DNA of 37,939 nucleotides from a virus, in the IMG/VR virus record IMGVR_UViG_3300027852_000101, positions 1 to 37,939 of that record; one strand, written 5' to 3'. The notes beneath the pieces are model-generated. The model saw only the letters and a list, made by a program, of their open reading frames with translations. It was not told where the DNA came from and did not search any database. This document shows positions 23,519-30,422 of this stretch, in pieces (within the stretch, counting starts at the first letter, position 1; each line of letters begins with the position of its first letter). The position numbers and the translations under genes are program-made.

Positions 23519-23695
23519 TCAACAATCAAAAAGCCATTCGATAAAATCTTTTTGAGCTTCCATTTTTAACTCATTTTTCTTATCCTTTTGCTGCTCCCTT
23601 TTTGCTGTTTTCATCTCATACATTTTCCTTTTAGATTTTTCAAGACTAACACAGAGTTCACCATACTTTTTTAAAACACTTAATTTACATTTCAT
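23519..23695 (-). CDS. First gene of leftward early operon, small coiled-coil protein
   Basis: 58 residues from ATG 23693-23695. AAAGGAGAG lies 7 nt upstream. The protein is very basic and helical (SLEKSKRKMYEMKTAKREQQ), ending with an aromatic tail FIEWLFDC. It lies 35 nt from the -10 of the promoter at 23730-23758, so it should be strongly expressed right after infection. Function unknown. Confidence 0.6.
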   Translation of the reverse strand: MKCKLSVLKKYGELCVSLEKSKRKMYEMKTAKREQQKDKKNELKMEAQKDFIEWLFDC

Positions 23696-23729
23696 AATAA
23701 CTCTCCTTTCATTTCCAACCTATGATTAT

Positions 23730-23758
23730 ATTATAGCATAACTTATCCTTAAAGTAAA
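23730..23758 (-). promoter_or_regulatory. Leftward early promoter
   Basis: Minus strand: -35 TTTACT (23753-23758), exactly 17-bp spacer, perfect -10 TATAAT (23730-23735). It reads into the six-gene early operon. The -35 directly abuts an 8-3-8 palindrome at 23759-23777. It is the strongest-looking promoter in the window. Confidence 0.8.
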
Positions 23759-23831
23759 TATATATTTTGAATATATAGGAAATATATACATAGTGATTAT
23801 ATACGCTTATAACCTATTGTTATTATATAGG
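23759..23831. promoter_or_regulatory. Operator/iteron-like array between divergent promoters
   Basis: A perfect inverted repeat TATATATT-TTG-AATATATA (23759-23777) abuts the -35 of the leftward promoter. Four directly oriented copies of A(A/T)TATATA(G/C)N start at 23770, 23781, 23796 and 23822. The whole 311-base gene-free stretch 23696-24006 is AT-rich and holds both divergent promoters. The array could be repressor operators or origin iterons. Confidence 0.5.
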
Positions 23832-23876
23832 CATTAAATGCATGTAATTACAGGGGAATAAAACTTCATTTTTTAC

Positions 23877-23905
23877 TTTACTTTTGATTTTTGGGGTAGT
23901 ATAAC
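23877..23905 (+). promoter_or_regulatory. Rightward promoter of the recombination operon
   Basis: -35 TTTACT (23877-23882), 17-bp spacer, -10 TATAAC (23900-23905). The -35 is the end of TTCATTTTTTACTTTACTTT (23865-23884), identical to the element at the replication promoter. Transcription should start near 23912, producing a leader of about 95 nt before recT. Confidence 0.75.
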
Positions 23906-23916
23906 CGGATAATCGT

Positions 23917-23985
23917 ATGCGGGAATTTTTAAACGACTTATATATAATTTTGAGGCTTGCTAGATCCCGCATTCTGGTGAGCCTC
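23917..23985 (+). promoter_or_regulatory. Predicted RNA pseudoknot in the recT leader
   Basis: GAGGCTTGCTAG (23952-23963) pairs with CTGGTGAGCCTC (23974-23985) to give a 12-bp stem with three G.U pairs and a 10-nt loop. Eight of those loop bases, TCCCGCAT (23965-23972), are perfectly complementary to ATGCGGGA at 23917-23924, only about 5 nt from the predicted transcript start. Together they form an H-type pseudoknot ending 8 nt before the AAGGAG ribosome site (23994-23999). There is no T-tract, so it is not a terminator; translational control, RNA end protection or ligand sensing are possible. Confidence 0.55.
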
Positions 23986-24006
23986 CCCAGGGTAAGGAGT
24001 AATTAA

Positions 24007-24798
24007 ATGGATATATTAGAGATAAAAAAGTTACTTTCTAAGTATGAAGAAAACGAAGTTAGAAAATACATCGAATACGTACTAAAACTTTCAACTGAAA
24101 AAAAGAAAAATAGCACACAACCGAAAAATTATTGGATAACGAAAAAAACAGCCAAGGCTATAGCTTGGTATTTCGAGCAAGTTAAGATTGATGGCATGGT
24201 GATTGATGGTGTGAATATAACATTACAATCAACAGGTATTAGCTACAATTATGTGGCCTATAAAAATAAAATGCTCATGGTCTACCCGGAGAGTTTAATT
24301 GATATAGATGTTGTTTGCAAAACCGATGAATTTACAGACGTTAAAAAAGAAAGCGGAAAAGTTTATTACACCCATACGATTGTAAACCCATTTGAAAGGG
24401 GTGAAATAATCGGCGCATATTGTGTTATAAAAAATAAAAGAGGCGAGTTCTTAATACTATTAGATAGGAGTGAAATTGATAAGCATAGGAGAGTTGCTAA
24501 AACTGATTTCATTTGGAAGCAATGGTTTAAAGAAATGACTCTGAAAACCGTTATAAAGAAAGGATGTAAGCAGCACTTCTCAGACATCTATGAAAAAATA
24601 GAAGCAATTGACAATGAAAATTACAACCTGGATAACCCTCTTGATTTAGATATTAAGCTCAAACAAGAGATAGATGCCTGCACTAATATGGAAGGAGTTA
24701 AAAAGGTTTATGATAAATACAAAGACTCTACTGACAATAAAGCAGCTTTCAATAAATATATCAGCATGAAGAAAGAGAGTTTAAATGATAATTCATGA
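24007..24798 (+). CDS. recT: RecT-family single-strand annealing protein
   Basis: 263 residues. The region 'GAYCVIKNKRGEFLILLDRS' (136-155) followed by 'FIWKQWFKEMTLKTVIKKGCKQ' (in parts, 168-189) is the diagnostic core of the RecT family (GAya.i...g....e.ms..ei, then W..f..EM..KTvirr..k). RecT anneals single strands made by a partner exonuclease, encoded immediately downstream with a 14-nt overlap. It is the first gene behind the rightward promoter and the predicted leader pseudoknot; AAGGAG lies 7 nt before ATG. Confidence 0.88.
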   Translation: MDILEIKKLLSKYEENEVRKYIEYVLKLSTEKKKNSTQPKNYWITKKTAKAIAWYFEQVKIDGMVIDGVNITLQSTGISYNYVAYKNKMLMVYPESLIDIDVVCKTDEFTDVKKESGKVYYTHTIVNPFERGEIIGAYCVIKNKRGEFLILLDRSEIDKHRRVAKTDFIWKQWFKEMTLKTVIKKGCKQHFSDIYEKIEAIDNENYNLDNPLDLDIKLKQEIDACTNMEGVKKVYDKYKDSTDNKAAFNKYISMKKESLNDNS

Positions 24799-25402
24799 CA
24801 TGGAACAACGCTCTGATGAGTGGTATAAAATAAGGGAACTGAAATTAACAGCTAGTAATGCAACAGCTATTGCAAGCTCTGGCAAGGGATTGGAAACCTA
24901 CACTACGAAAATTGTTTCAGAATATTTTAGCTCTAGTGAAGAAGAGTCCTACTCGAATAAACATATTGAAAGAGGAATCGAATTAGAATCGGAAGCAAGA
25001 TCAATCTATGAATTAGAAACTAGTAATGTTGTTAAAGAAGTTGGTTTTATAGAGCATAGTGAAAATGTCGGATGCTCTCCTGATGGTCTAATTGAAAAAG
25101 ATGGCGGGATTGAAATAAAATGCAATGAAGATAAGGCATATACAGAGCTTGCTATAAGCGATAAGGTCGACACAACATACATGTGGCAGATGCAAATGAG
25201 TATATTGATATGTAATTGCAAGTGGTGGGATTTTGTGTGTTATAATCCTAATTATAAAAGGTCAATTTATATAAAAAGAATCACACTTGACACTACTGCA
25301 CAAGATAAGCTCTTAAAGGGTATTGGCAAAGGAGTCGAGCAGATCAAATTAAAGATAGAAAAAATGGAGAATTATTTAAACGGAAACAAAATAATAAGGT
25401 GA
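24785..25402 (+). CDS. YqaJ/lambda-type 5'-3' exonuclease
   Basis: 205 residues. 'MEQRSDEWYKIRELKLTAS' (6-24) and 'RGIELESEA' (63-71) are hallmark segments of the YqaJ family. The PD-(D/E)xK site is SPDG (98-101) with IEIK (109-112). It would resect double-stranded ends and hand single strands to RecT. The ATG at 24785 is used because GAAAGAGAG lies just before it and it couples translation with recT. Confidence 0.88.
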   Translation: MIIHDMEQRSDEWYKIRELKLTASNATAIASSGKGLETYTTKIVSEYFSSSEEESYSNKHIERGIELESEARSIYELETSNVVKEVGFIEHSENVGCSPDGLIEKDGGIEIKCNEDKAYTELAISDKVDTTYMWQMQMSILICNCKWWDFVCYNPNYKRSIYIKRITLDTTAQDKLLKGIGKGVEQIKLKIEKMENYLNGNKIIR

Positions 25403-25412
25403 AGGAATAAGC

Positions 25413-25658
25413 ATGCCTTACTGTAGAAACTTGCTACATGAAAACAAGTTTGAAGATTTTAAAGACTATTTAGCATCATCGGGATGGAGAATTGAGAAAA
25501 TTAAAAATATTTATGAATGCATTAGGGCAACAAAACACAATGAAAAAACTATTGTATTATATAAAAGATGTGGCACGAGGCATGCAACAGTTGGGTGGAA
25601 CATGGGACATGCTTTAAAATTAATTAATAAATTTATTAGGAGGACCAATGAAAACTGA
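25413..25658 (+). CDS. Small protein, unknown
   Basis: 81 residues. The pattern (FKDYLASSGWRIEKIKNIYECIRATK, VLYKRCGTRHATVGWNMGHAL) suggests a small alpha/beta fold with strand pairs. It follows the exonuclease by 10 nt with GGTGAAGGAAT upstream and overlaps the next gene by 11 nt. Recombination-operon context; no recognised family. Confidence 0.6.
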   Translation: MPYCRNLLHENKFEDFKDYLASSGWRIEKIKNIYECIRATKHNEKTIVLYKRCGTRHATVGWNMGHALKLINKFIRRTNEN

Positions 25659-25890
25659 ACAAATTGTAAAAGACTATGAAAAGGAACTGGAGAGTATTGA
25701 AAAGGCTATCGTCAGAGAGAATGATAGTATAGCTGCAACAGAGTTTGAAATTGAAAAGCTACAAGTGCGGAAAAAACTTATCGAAGGATTTATTAACAAA
25801 CTTATAGACAAGCCTAAAAAACCAAAGCAGAAGCCAAAAACCGAAACATCTAATAAAACCCAAGCTGTAACAGTTAAAGGTAGCAATTAA
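25648..25890 (+). CDS. Small coiled-coil protein with basic tail
   Basis: 80 residues. Residues 1-52 are a continuous charged coiled coil. The rest is a Lys/Pro/Thr-rich disordered tail (KPKKPKQKPKTETSN) typical of proteins that bind nucleic acids or acidic partners. Strong ribosome site TTAGGAGG. Possibly a recombination accessory; function not recognised. Confidence 0.6.
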   Translation: MKTEQIVKDYEKELESIEKAIVRENDSIAATEFEIEKLQVRKKLIEGFINKLIDKPKKPKQKPKTETSNKTQAVTVKGSN

Positions 25891-25901
25891 CGAGGCGTAG
25901 C

Positions 25902-26111
25902 ATGGAAGTAAGTAAAGAAAAAAGAAATGAATTGTATTTAAAACAACCGGCACCATTTGAACATCTTCCAGACACTAAGTTTGTAACAGATGATTTTATT
26001 TGTTGGAAATGCCATAAAGATTTACTTTCAAATAAAAATACGCTAGAAGATGCTATTAAAGGGATCATGATAACAGGCTGTCCTTTTTGCAATAGAAGTT
26101 ATTGTGATTAA
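25902..26111 (+). CDS. Small zinc-finger-like protein
   Basis: 69 residues. Two CxxC pairs, CWKC (34-37) and CPFC (60-63), are spaced 22 residues apart with a helix between (NTLEDAIKGIMITG), as in a zinc ribbon or treble clef. First of a run of small Cys-rich proteins in this operon. The partner is unknown. Confidence 0.6.
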   Translation: MEVSKEKRNELYLKQPAPFEHLPDTKFVTDDFICWKCHKDLLSNKNTLEDAIKGIMITGCPFCNRSYCD

Positions 26112-26128
26112 ATAAACAAGGAGAGGAT

Positions 26129-26374
26129 TTGAGAGCATTAACCCTAATCTTAGCAATTTTAATTATCAGCTTTGTGAAATTCCGTTTCAACATTGAGCAG
26201 GTTAGGAGAATGGATAGCCTATCAAGGACAGTTCTCTCACAGCAAAAGGTTATTGATAACTTCGGTGATCTTAATTGGAAGCTGGAAAACGCCTTGATTA
26301 ATGTTAATGAACTTAGTATAAAGTTAGAACAATTTATTTACATGAGGAAAAAAAGCAATGCTCCCACACGGTAA
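26129..26374 (+). CDS. Single-pass membrane protein with coiled coil
   Basis: 81 residues from a TTG start with AAGGAGAGG upstream. Residues 2-17 (RALTLILAILIISFVK) form an N-terminal membrane anchor. The rest is a soluble helix rich in Asn/Leu/Glu (LSRTVLSQQKVIDNFGDLN). The layout resembles inner-membrane spanins (Rz), but it lies in the early operon away from the lysis genes and no overlapping outer-membrane partner is present, so that reading is weak. Confidence 0.5.
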   Translation: MRALTLILAILIISFVKFRFNIEQVRRMDSLSRTVLSQQKVIDNFGDLNWKLENALINVNELSIKLEQFIYMRKKSNAPTR

Positions 26375-26378
26375 TTAA

Positions 26379-26672
26379 ATGAAAGAATCTGATATACAAA
26401 AAGAAATTATGCAATACTTAAAAGCTAAAAACATTTATCACTGGAGATCCCCAAACCTCACAATAAGAAGGCGTAAAAACATTATTACTAAGGGCGTTTC
26501 AGACATACTTGGTTTCTACAAGGATAAATTTCTAGCAATAGAGGTTAAAAAGCCCGGAGGCGTACAATCTGAGGATCAGAAAGACTTCCATAATGAAGTG
26601 AAAAAGCACGGACACTTGGCGGTTGTTGCTTATTCTCTGGACGATGTCATAAGGTTTTTGGGACTATGCTAA
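26379..26672 (+). CDS. VRR-NUC domain nuclease
   Basis: 97 residues, the usual size of a stand-alone VRR-NUC domain. 'KESDIQKEIMQYLKAKN..HWR' is the N-terminal helix. 'GVSDILGFYKDKFLAIEVKKPGG' contains the PD-(D/E)xK residues Asp and Glu-x-Lys, and a late Gln/Asp pair (SEDQKDFH) completes the site. These nucleases act on branched or structure-specific DNA, consistent with the recombination genes upstream. Confidence 0.85.
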   Translation: MKESDIQKEIMQYLKAKNIYHWRSPNLTIRRRKNIITKGVSDILGFYKDKFLAIEVKKPGGVQSEDQKDFHNEVKKHGHLAVVAYSLDDVIRFLGLC

Positions 26673-26923
26673 AAAAAGAACTTATAACATGCTTAAACTG
26701 CGGAGAACACAAAGAACAATGGATATACAAGCAAGGCAAGTATTGCAGCAGGAAGTGTTATTATGCATCGGCGGGAGATAGGTCTAAATTGAAAAGCAGG
26801 GGTAAAAAGAAAATACTGATTTACATAGACAACAAGCTGAAAAACAGTGTAGAAAGGTATTGCCTTAATAATAGGGTGACGGTAACGGGGTTGGTTGAGG
26901 AGTATGTAAGGGGTGTTATGTGA
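26666..26923 (+). CDS. Zinc-finger / ribbon-helix-helix fusion, putative regulator
   Basis: 85 residues. CLNCG (9-13) and YCSRKCYYA (26-34) make a C-x2-C ... C-x3-C finger. A basic linker (KLKSRGKKK) leads to 'ILIYIDNKLKNSVERYCLNN', the strand and first helix of a ribbon-helix-helix, and 'VTVTGLVEEYVRGVM' for the second helix. A finger joined to an RHH in so short a protein is unusual. It overlaps the VRR-NUC gene by 7 nt. Likely DNA-binding. Confidence 0.55.
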   Translation: MLKKELITCLNCGEHKEQWIYKQGKYCSRKCYYASAGDRSKLKSRGKKKILIYIDNKLKNSVERYCLNNRVTVTGLVEEYVRGVM

Positions 26924-27234
26924 AATATACAAAGAAGCATTTAATGGAAGTAAGGCGCAGGCTTTTGGAATATAGCTTTACAGAGGAAACGGGGTTCGAT
27001 TGTTTTACTAAGTGTAAAATATGCACAACGGTAGGTCTTGATTGTTTAGGCCTATATGCATGTGAGCGGTGCGTGTTAGATAAAGCCTTTAAAGCGCCTC
27101 ATGGGCCTAGTTGTGTTGGTGGCTCCTACACCAAGGCACACCCAAACCCTAAAAAAGGTCTTCCGTTGAAAGCCGTTAGAGCTCGCCGTAAAGAGATAGA
27201 AGACCATTTAGTTAGTAAGGGAATTGAACTATAA
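26920..27234 (+). CDS. Cys-rich small protein, unknown
   Basis: 104 residues from a GTG that overlaps the previous stop. Seven Cys lie in residues 28-66 (FDCFTKCKICTTVGLDCLGLY, then CERCVLD and SCVGG), enough for two zinc sites. Both ends are basic. Nucleic-acid binding is plausible. Its last base is the first base of the next gene. No family is recognised. Confidence 0.55.
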   Translation: MKYTKKHLMEVRRRLLEYSFTEETGFDCFTKCKICTTVGLDCLGLYACERCVLDKAFKAPHGPSCVGGSYTKAHPNPKKGLPLKAVRARRKEIEDHLVSKGIEL

Positions 27235-27422
27235 TGCCAGACAAAATAATTGAAGTGCCTAAAGACGATTGTTTAATGTGCAGGTTTCTTACAACCGTAG
27301 ACGGGCACGAGGGGTTAAGACACATCTGTGTATTGTTTAGACAAGAGGTTTTGTTTAGGCCTCTTATAAACAATAAGCCCTCATGGTGCAAGGCAGTTCG
27401 TGTTAAAATAGAGGAGCGGTAA
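27234..27422 (+). CDS. Small Cys-containing protein, unknown
   Basis: 62 residues. DDCLMCRF (11-18), HICVLF (30-35) and WCKAV (51-55) give a four-Cys set that could fold around one zinc. The start overlaps the stop of the preceding gene (TAATG). Probably a small finger protein; no family assigned. Confidence 0.55.
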   Translation: MPDKIIEVPKDDCLMCRFLTTVDGHEGLRHICVLFRQEVLFRPLINNKPSWCKAVRVKIEER

Positions 27423-27423
27423 A

Positions 27424-27678
27424 ATGCATAAATGTGAAACATGCGGGCAAAAGGTAAAGGTAGGGGGCAGGACAACACATTATTATATTGGGGTGGAGAG
27501 GGAACAGGCGCTTGATGAGGCTTCATGTTCTGTTCGTGGGTTTAAGACGGAGTTTTTAAAAAAATCCGCTGCATTAAAAAACCCAACAAGCGGGGAAGAA
27601 CATACTAAAAGAGTAACAGTGTTAGTTATAGATCTTATCTATAAACAAATCACCAACCTCAAAACGCAAGGGAGCTGA
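27424..27678 (+). CDS. Small CxxC protein, unknown
   Basis: 84 residues. Starts with HKCETCGQKVK, a half finger. A helical middle (REQALDEASCSVRG) and a C-terminal helix (RVTVLVIDLIYKQI) follow. One base separates it from the previous stop. Unknown function. Confidence 0.55.
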   Translation: MHKCETCGQKVKVGGRTTHYYIGVEREQALDEASCSVRGFKTEFLKKSAALKNPTSGEEHTKRVTVLVIDLIYKQITNLKTQGS

Positions 27679-27679
27679 T

Positions 27680-27898
27680 GTGAAGACAAACAAAGAACTA
27701 CTTGATAAATGGTGGAACACAGAGCCTTTTGGCTTTGACCATCCTGACACATACAATGGGATATTAGATCGCATGGATAAGGTTAAAGAAACCACCCTCA
27801 AAGAAGTAAGGGAAATCATACAAGATTTTTATGATTGTGAGGGCCGCCCGTTTGATCTGGAGACTAGGATAAAAAACTTAAGCGATAAGAGGGGATGA
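27680..27898 (+). CDS. Small acidic helical protein, unknown
   Basis: 72 residues from a GTG start with AAGGGAGCTGAT upstream. Aromatic N-terminus (LLDKWWNTEPFGFDHPDTY) and a long charged helix (MDKVKETTLKEVREIIQDF). Its TGA overlaps the next ATG. No family recognised. Confidence 0.5.
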   Translation: MKTNKELLDKWWNTEPFGFDHPDTYNGILDRMDKVKETTLKEVREIIQDFYDCEGRPFDLETRIKNLSDKRG

Positions 27899-28167
27899 TG
27901 GGAAATAGAGAGCTAGATTTTGGAGATTACTGTGAGATAGAGCAGAAAAGGTATGGATGCGATAATGAGAAGTATATTTATAAGGTGATCGGCGGTGGCA
28001 TACGGTCTAATAGTTGGGTAGATGTCCCAGTAAAAGCCCCCGGAAAAGAGACGTTACATAAGACCATGGAATTTGTTATAAGGTGTGTATGCGAGGGAGT
28101 TTGTGAAGAAGATGTTAGAAAGTTCAGGGTTGGGGATGTGGTAAAAAAGGAGTGTGACGATGAGTGA
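27895..28167 (+). CDS. Small Cys/Gly protein, unknown
   Basis: 90 residues; two in-frame ATGs (27895 and 27898) follow AAGAGGGG, so the start is uncertain by one codon. 'IYKVIGGGIRSNSWVDVP' and 'EFVIRCVCEGVCEEDVRKFRVGDVV' suggest an alpha/beta fold with a Cys cluster (CVCEGVC). It overlaps the next gene by 8 nt. Unknown. Confidence 0.5.
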   Translation: MMGNRELDFGDYCEIEQKRYGCDNEKYIYKVIGGGIRSNSWVDVPVKAPGKETLHKTMEFVIRCVCEGVCEEDVRKFRVGDVVKKECDDE

Positions 28168-28492
28168 AGAATTAAAACATGTTTGCCAAGAATCAGAATT
28201 TAACCCATTAGCAGATGATATATGCCCTGCGTGTGTTTATGAAAACGCTAAACGCTTGGGTTATTTTAAACAAGCCGAAAAGAAAGCATTATGCTGCGCT
28301 TGTTTCACAGAAGTAGAATATCCATTGTGTGGAAAATGCTCAGTGAAGACAAAGAAAGACATTGAAAAGAAGCTGCTGGGGAAGGTTTTGGGGATATTAG
28401 AAGCTAATTTACAAGATTCGGTTATTGTAGAGGTCACTGCAAAAAACATACATGCAAGAGCAATAGAAGAAATTGAAAAACTGGGAGGGTAA
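28160..28492 (+). CDS. Zinc-ribbon protein, unknown
   Basis: 110 residues from ATG 28160, chosen over a GTG six bases earlier because AAGGAG lies 7 nt upstream. Cys/His residues are CQESEFNP..DDICPAC at the start and CCACFTEVEYPLCGKC around residues 45-60, giving two possible zinc sites. A helical C-terminal half ('KKLLGKVLGILEANL') follows. No family recognised. Confidence 0.55.
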   Translation: MSEELKHVCQESEFNPLADDICPACVYENAKRLGYFKQAEKKALCCACFTEVEYPLCGKCSVKTKKDIEKKLLGKVLGILEANLQDSVIVEVTAKNIHARAIEEIEKLGG

Positions 28493-28741
28493 ATGAAAAT
28501 AGCACTATTATTAGCTTTAACGTTTTTTGCATGTTGTGAAAAAGTAGAACACGAGTATGCAACTGTTACGGAAGTTAAAAAATGCATGAGTGACGGAGGC
28601 GGTTTCTTTGGTAACGGTGTCTTATGTATTATTGAAACTGATAAAACAGAGGCACCTATAATAGTGGGGTTAGTAGCAAAAGGCATGAAACTAAGAAAAG
28701 ACCCATTTGGCAATTGGAGAGTATGGGGGAGAAATAAATGA
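28493..28741 (+). CDS. Small exported protein or lipoprotein
   Basis: 82 residues. MKIALLLALTFFACCEKVEHE has the Lys/hydrophobic start of a signal peptide; FFAC is an imperfect lipobox with Cys at 14. The mature part is small and beta-rich (EYATVTEVKKCMSDGGGFFG) with further Cys. Small phage-encoded lipoproteins often block superinfection; that is inference. It starts immediately after the previous stop and overlaps the phosphoesterase gene by 4 nt. Confidence 0.5.
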   Translation: MKIALLLALTFFACCEKVEHEYATVTEVKKCMSDGGGFFGNGVLCIIETDKTEAPIIVGLVAKGMKLRKDPFGNWRVWGRNK

Positions 28742-29304
28742 AAATAGGATTTAATGCAGATACACATCTTTATGGTCCGCATGCTATGGAGCTTGTAGAG
28801 CACGATAGGTTTCCGATACACCTTGTAGGGGATATTGTAGATTTAGATTTATGCAAGTACAGTGATCTTGACGAAGCCAGAGCGAAAATTGAACAGCTTA
28901 GAAAAAAGTACGGCGAGCGATTTAATTCTGGTAACCACAGTCTAATGTTCTTCAACCTCCACACCATACTAGAAACCCCTAAAGGAAGATACTATATTAC
29001 ACACGGAGACCGAGAACAATGGGGGGAGACAGGCTCAACGCTTTATAGAAACCTATTCCCAGGTGAAGGCTGGTTTGTACGCTGGTTTGTCAAGTGGACA
29101 TCAGGCATGAAGGATTTTTTTAGGCCAAAGCCCAACAAGAAATGTATAGCGAGGGCTGTTAAGAAGATGAAAGAGCATAACTGTACGGGCTATATAGCAG
29201 GCCACTGGCACACTAAGAAAGTTTTAGAGATAGTGGTGCATGATGAGCACAGGATTAATAAACTTAGATTTTTACCCCGCGGCTACAGCGAATTGGATTT
29301 GTAA
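28738..29304 (+). CDS. Calcineurin-like metallophosphoesterase
   Basis: 188 residues. The metal-binding blocks occur in order: NADTH (Asp8, His10), GDIVD (31-35), GNHS (65-68), THGD (88-91) and GHWH near residue 156. The region between (GSTLYRNLFPGEGWFVRW) is variable and probably sets substrate choice. It may hydrolyse phosphodiesters in nucleic acids or cyclic-nucleotide signals. Phage enzymes of this family can act in DNA repair or in removing host alarm nucleotides; no evidence selects one. Confidence 0.8.
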   Translation: MKIGFNADTHLYGPHAMELVEHDRFPIHLVGDIVDLDLCKYSDLDEARAKIEQLRKKYGERFNSGNHSLMFFNLHTILETPKGRYYITHGDREQWGETGSTLYRNLFPGEGWFVRWFVKWTSGMKDFFRPKPNKKCIARAVKKMKEHNCTGYIAGHWHTKKVLEIVVHDEHRINKLRFLPRGYSELDL

Positions 29305-29305
29305 T

Positions 29306-29851
29306 ATGAAAGTTTTAATAGCCTGTGAGTTTAGTGGAGTGGTTAGAGAGGCCTTTATAAAAAAAGGGCATATGGCAATTAGTTGTGATTTATTAAATAC
29401 GGAAAAACAAGGATTTCATTTACAAGGAGATGTCATTAATTTGCTTTCTTATGGTTGGGACTTAATGATAGCTCATCCACCCTGTACTTGTCTTGCAGTA
29501 AGTGGAGCACGCTGGTTTAAGGATCGCATCCAAGAACAAAAAATAGCTGTTGACTTTTTCATGAAACTGATTAACGCCCCCATTCCAAAGATATGTGTTG
29601 AGAATCCCATTGGAATAATGAGCACAAGATATAGAAAGCCGGATCAAATAATACAACCTTGGATGTTTGGCCATGGGGAAACAAAGGCAACATGTTTATG
29701 GTTAAAAGGATTGCCAAAATTAGAGCCAACCAATATAGTTTCTGGGAGAGAAGCAAGAATACATAAAATGCCTCCAAGCAAAGACCGGGGAAAGTTAAGA
29801 AGTATTACTTACCAAGGCGTGGCTGACGCCTTAGCGGATCAATGGGGATAA
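29306..29851 (+). CDS. Orphan DNA methyltransferase-like protein
   Basis: 181 residues from the ATG at 29306 (an upstream in-frame start at 29240 lies inside the phosphoesterase gene). 'MKVLIACEFSGVVREAFIKKGH' is the SAM-binding start seen in phage cytosine methyltransferase-like proteins. 'LMIAHPPCTCLAVSGARWF' holds the catalytic PPC motif, and 'VENPIG' follows as motif VI (ENP). Short for a full 5-methylcytosine enzyme, so the target-recognition domain is reduced. No restriction partner is present. Confidence 0.7.
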   Translation: MKVLIACEFSGVVREAFIKKGHMAISCDLLNTEKQGFHLQGDVINLLSYGWDLMIAHPPCTCLAVSGARWFKDRIQEQKIAVDFFMKLINAPIPKICVENPIGIMSTRYRKPDQIIQPWMFGHGETKATCLWLKGLPKLEPTNIVSGREARIHKMPPSKDRGKLRSITYQGVADALADQWG

Positions 29852-29852
29852 T

Positions 29853-30422
29853 ATGTCAAAAATAATCAGAGCAAATACTAATGTGCCAATACCTGGGCTT
29901 GTTGTGATATCCGGGGGCAATAGTAAGTTTGGAAAACTTGTGCAAGTGGGGACGAAAAGCAAATACGATCATGTTTCAATATTGCTCGGCAAGGTAGCTG
30001 GCAATGTAATTCTAAAATTTGAATCCCAGTGGAGGAGCATCAACCCTTATGTCTTTACAGTAAGTAAAGATGAGTATATGGAAATATGGCAATTGCTTGC
30101 ACCAATGGATAGGATTGAAGAAAAGCTCGAATGGCTTTTAATGAATCTAAGTAATAAGCCATACCCCTTTGAGAGCCTTATAGGACATGGTATTATGGCC
30201 GGGGCTGAATGGCTTGGGATAGAAACTAAATCACCATTTTCTGGTGGATGGGTGTGTTCGAGAGTCGGGCAGCATTTTGTTAATGAAGTTTTAGGTAGAG
30301 AGTTTTATAACGCTGCAACTGTGAGGCCCGATCATGTTGCAAAGATTTTTAGAGAAAACACCAATTATCTTAAATGGGTTGGTGTTTCAGATAAAGGACA
30401 GGATTTTGTTAAGTGGTTTTAA
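29853..30422 (+). CDS. Papain-like (permuted NlpC/P60, YiiX-type) hydrolase
   Basis: 189 residues. 'GLVVISGGNSKFGKLVQVGTKSKYDHVSILLG' in parts places His40 in a YDHVSI strand. 'GGWVCSRVG' places Cys135 at the start of a helix. This His-before-Cys order is that of circularly permuted NlpC/P60 enzymes. 'KPYPF' between them is also common. Such enzymes cut peptide or acyl-amide bonds in cell wall or lipids. Because it is early-expressed and not beside the holin, a role other than lysis is possible. Confidence 0.65.
   Translation: MSKIIRANTNVPIPGLVVISGGNSKFGKLVQVGTKSKYDHVSILLGKVAGNVILKFESQWRSINPYVFTVSKDEYMEIWQLLAPMDRIEEKLEWLLMNLSNKPYPFESLIGHGIMAGAEWLGIETKSPFSGGWVCSRVGQHFVNEVLGREFYNAATVRPDHVAKIFRENTNYLKWVGVSDKGQDFVKWF

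Noticed and set aside
26129-26374. Inner-membrane spanin (Rz)
   Set aside because: The anchor-plus-coiled-coil layout fits, but it is in the early operon with no nested outer-membrane partner.
29240-29305. Longer methyltransferase frame starting at 29240
   Set aside because: The extra codons lie inside the phosphoesterase gene; MKVLIACEFSG at 29306 is the family-typical start.
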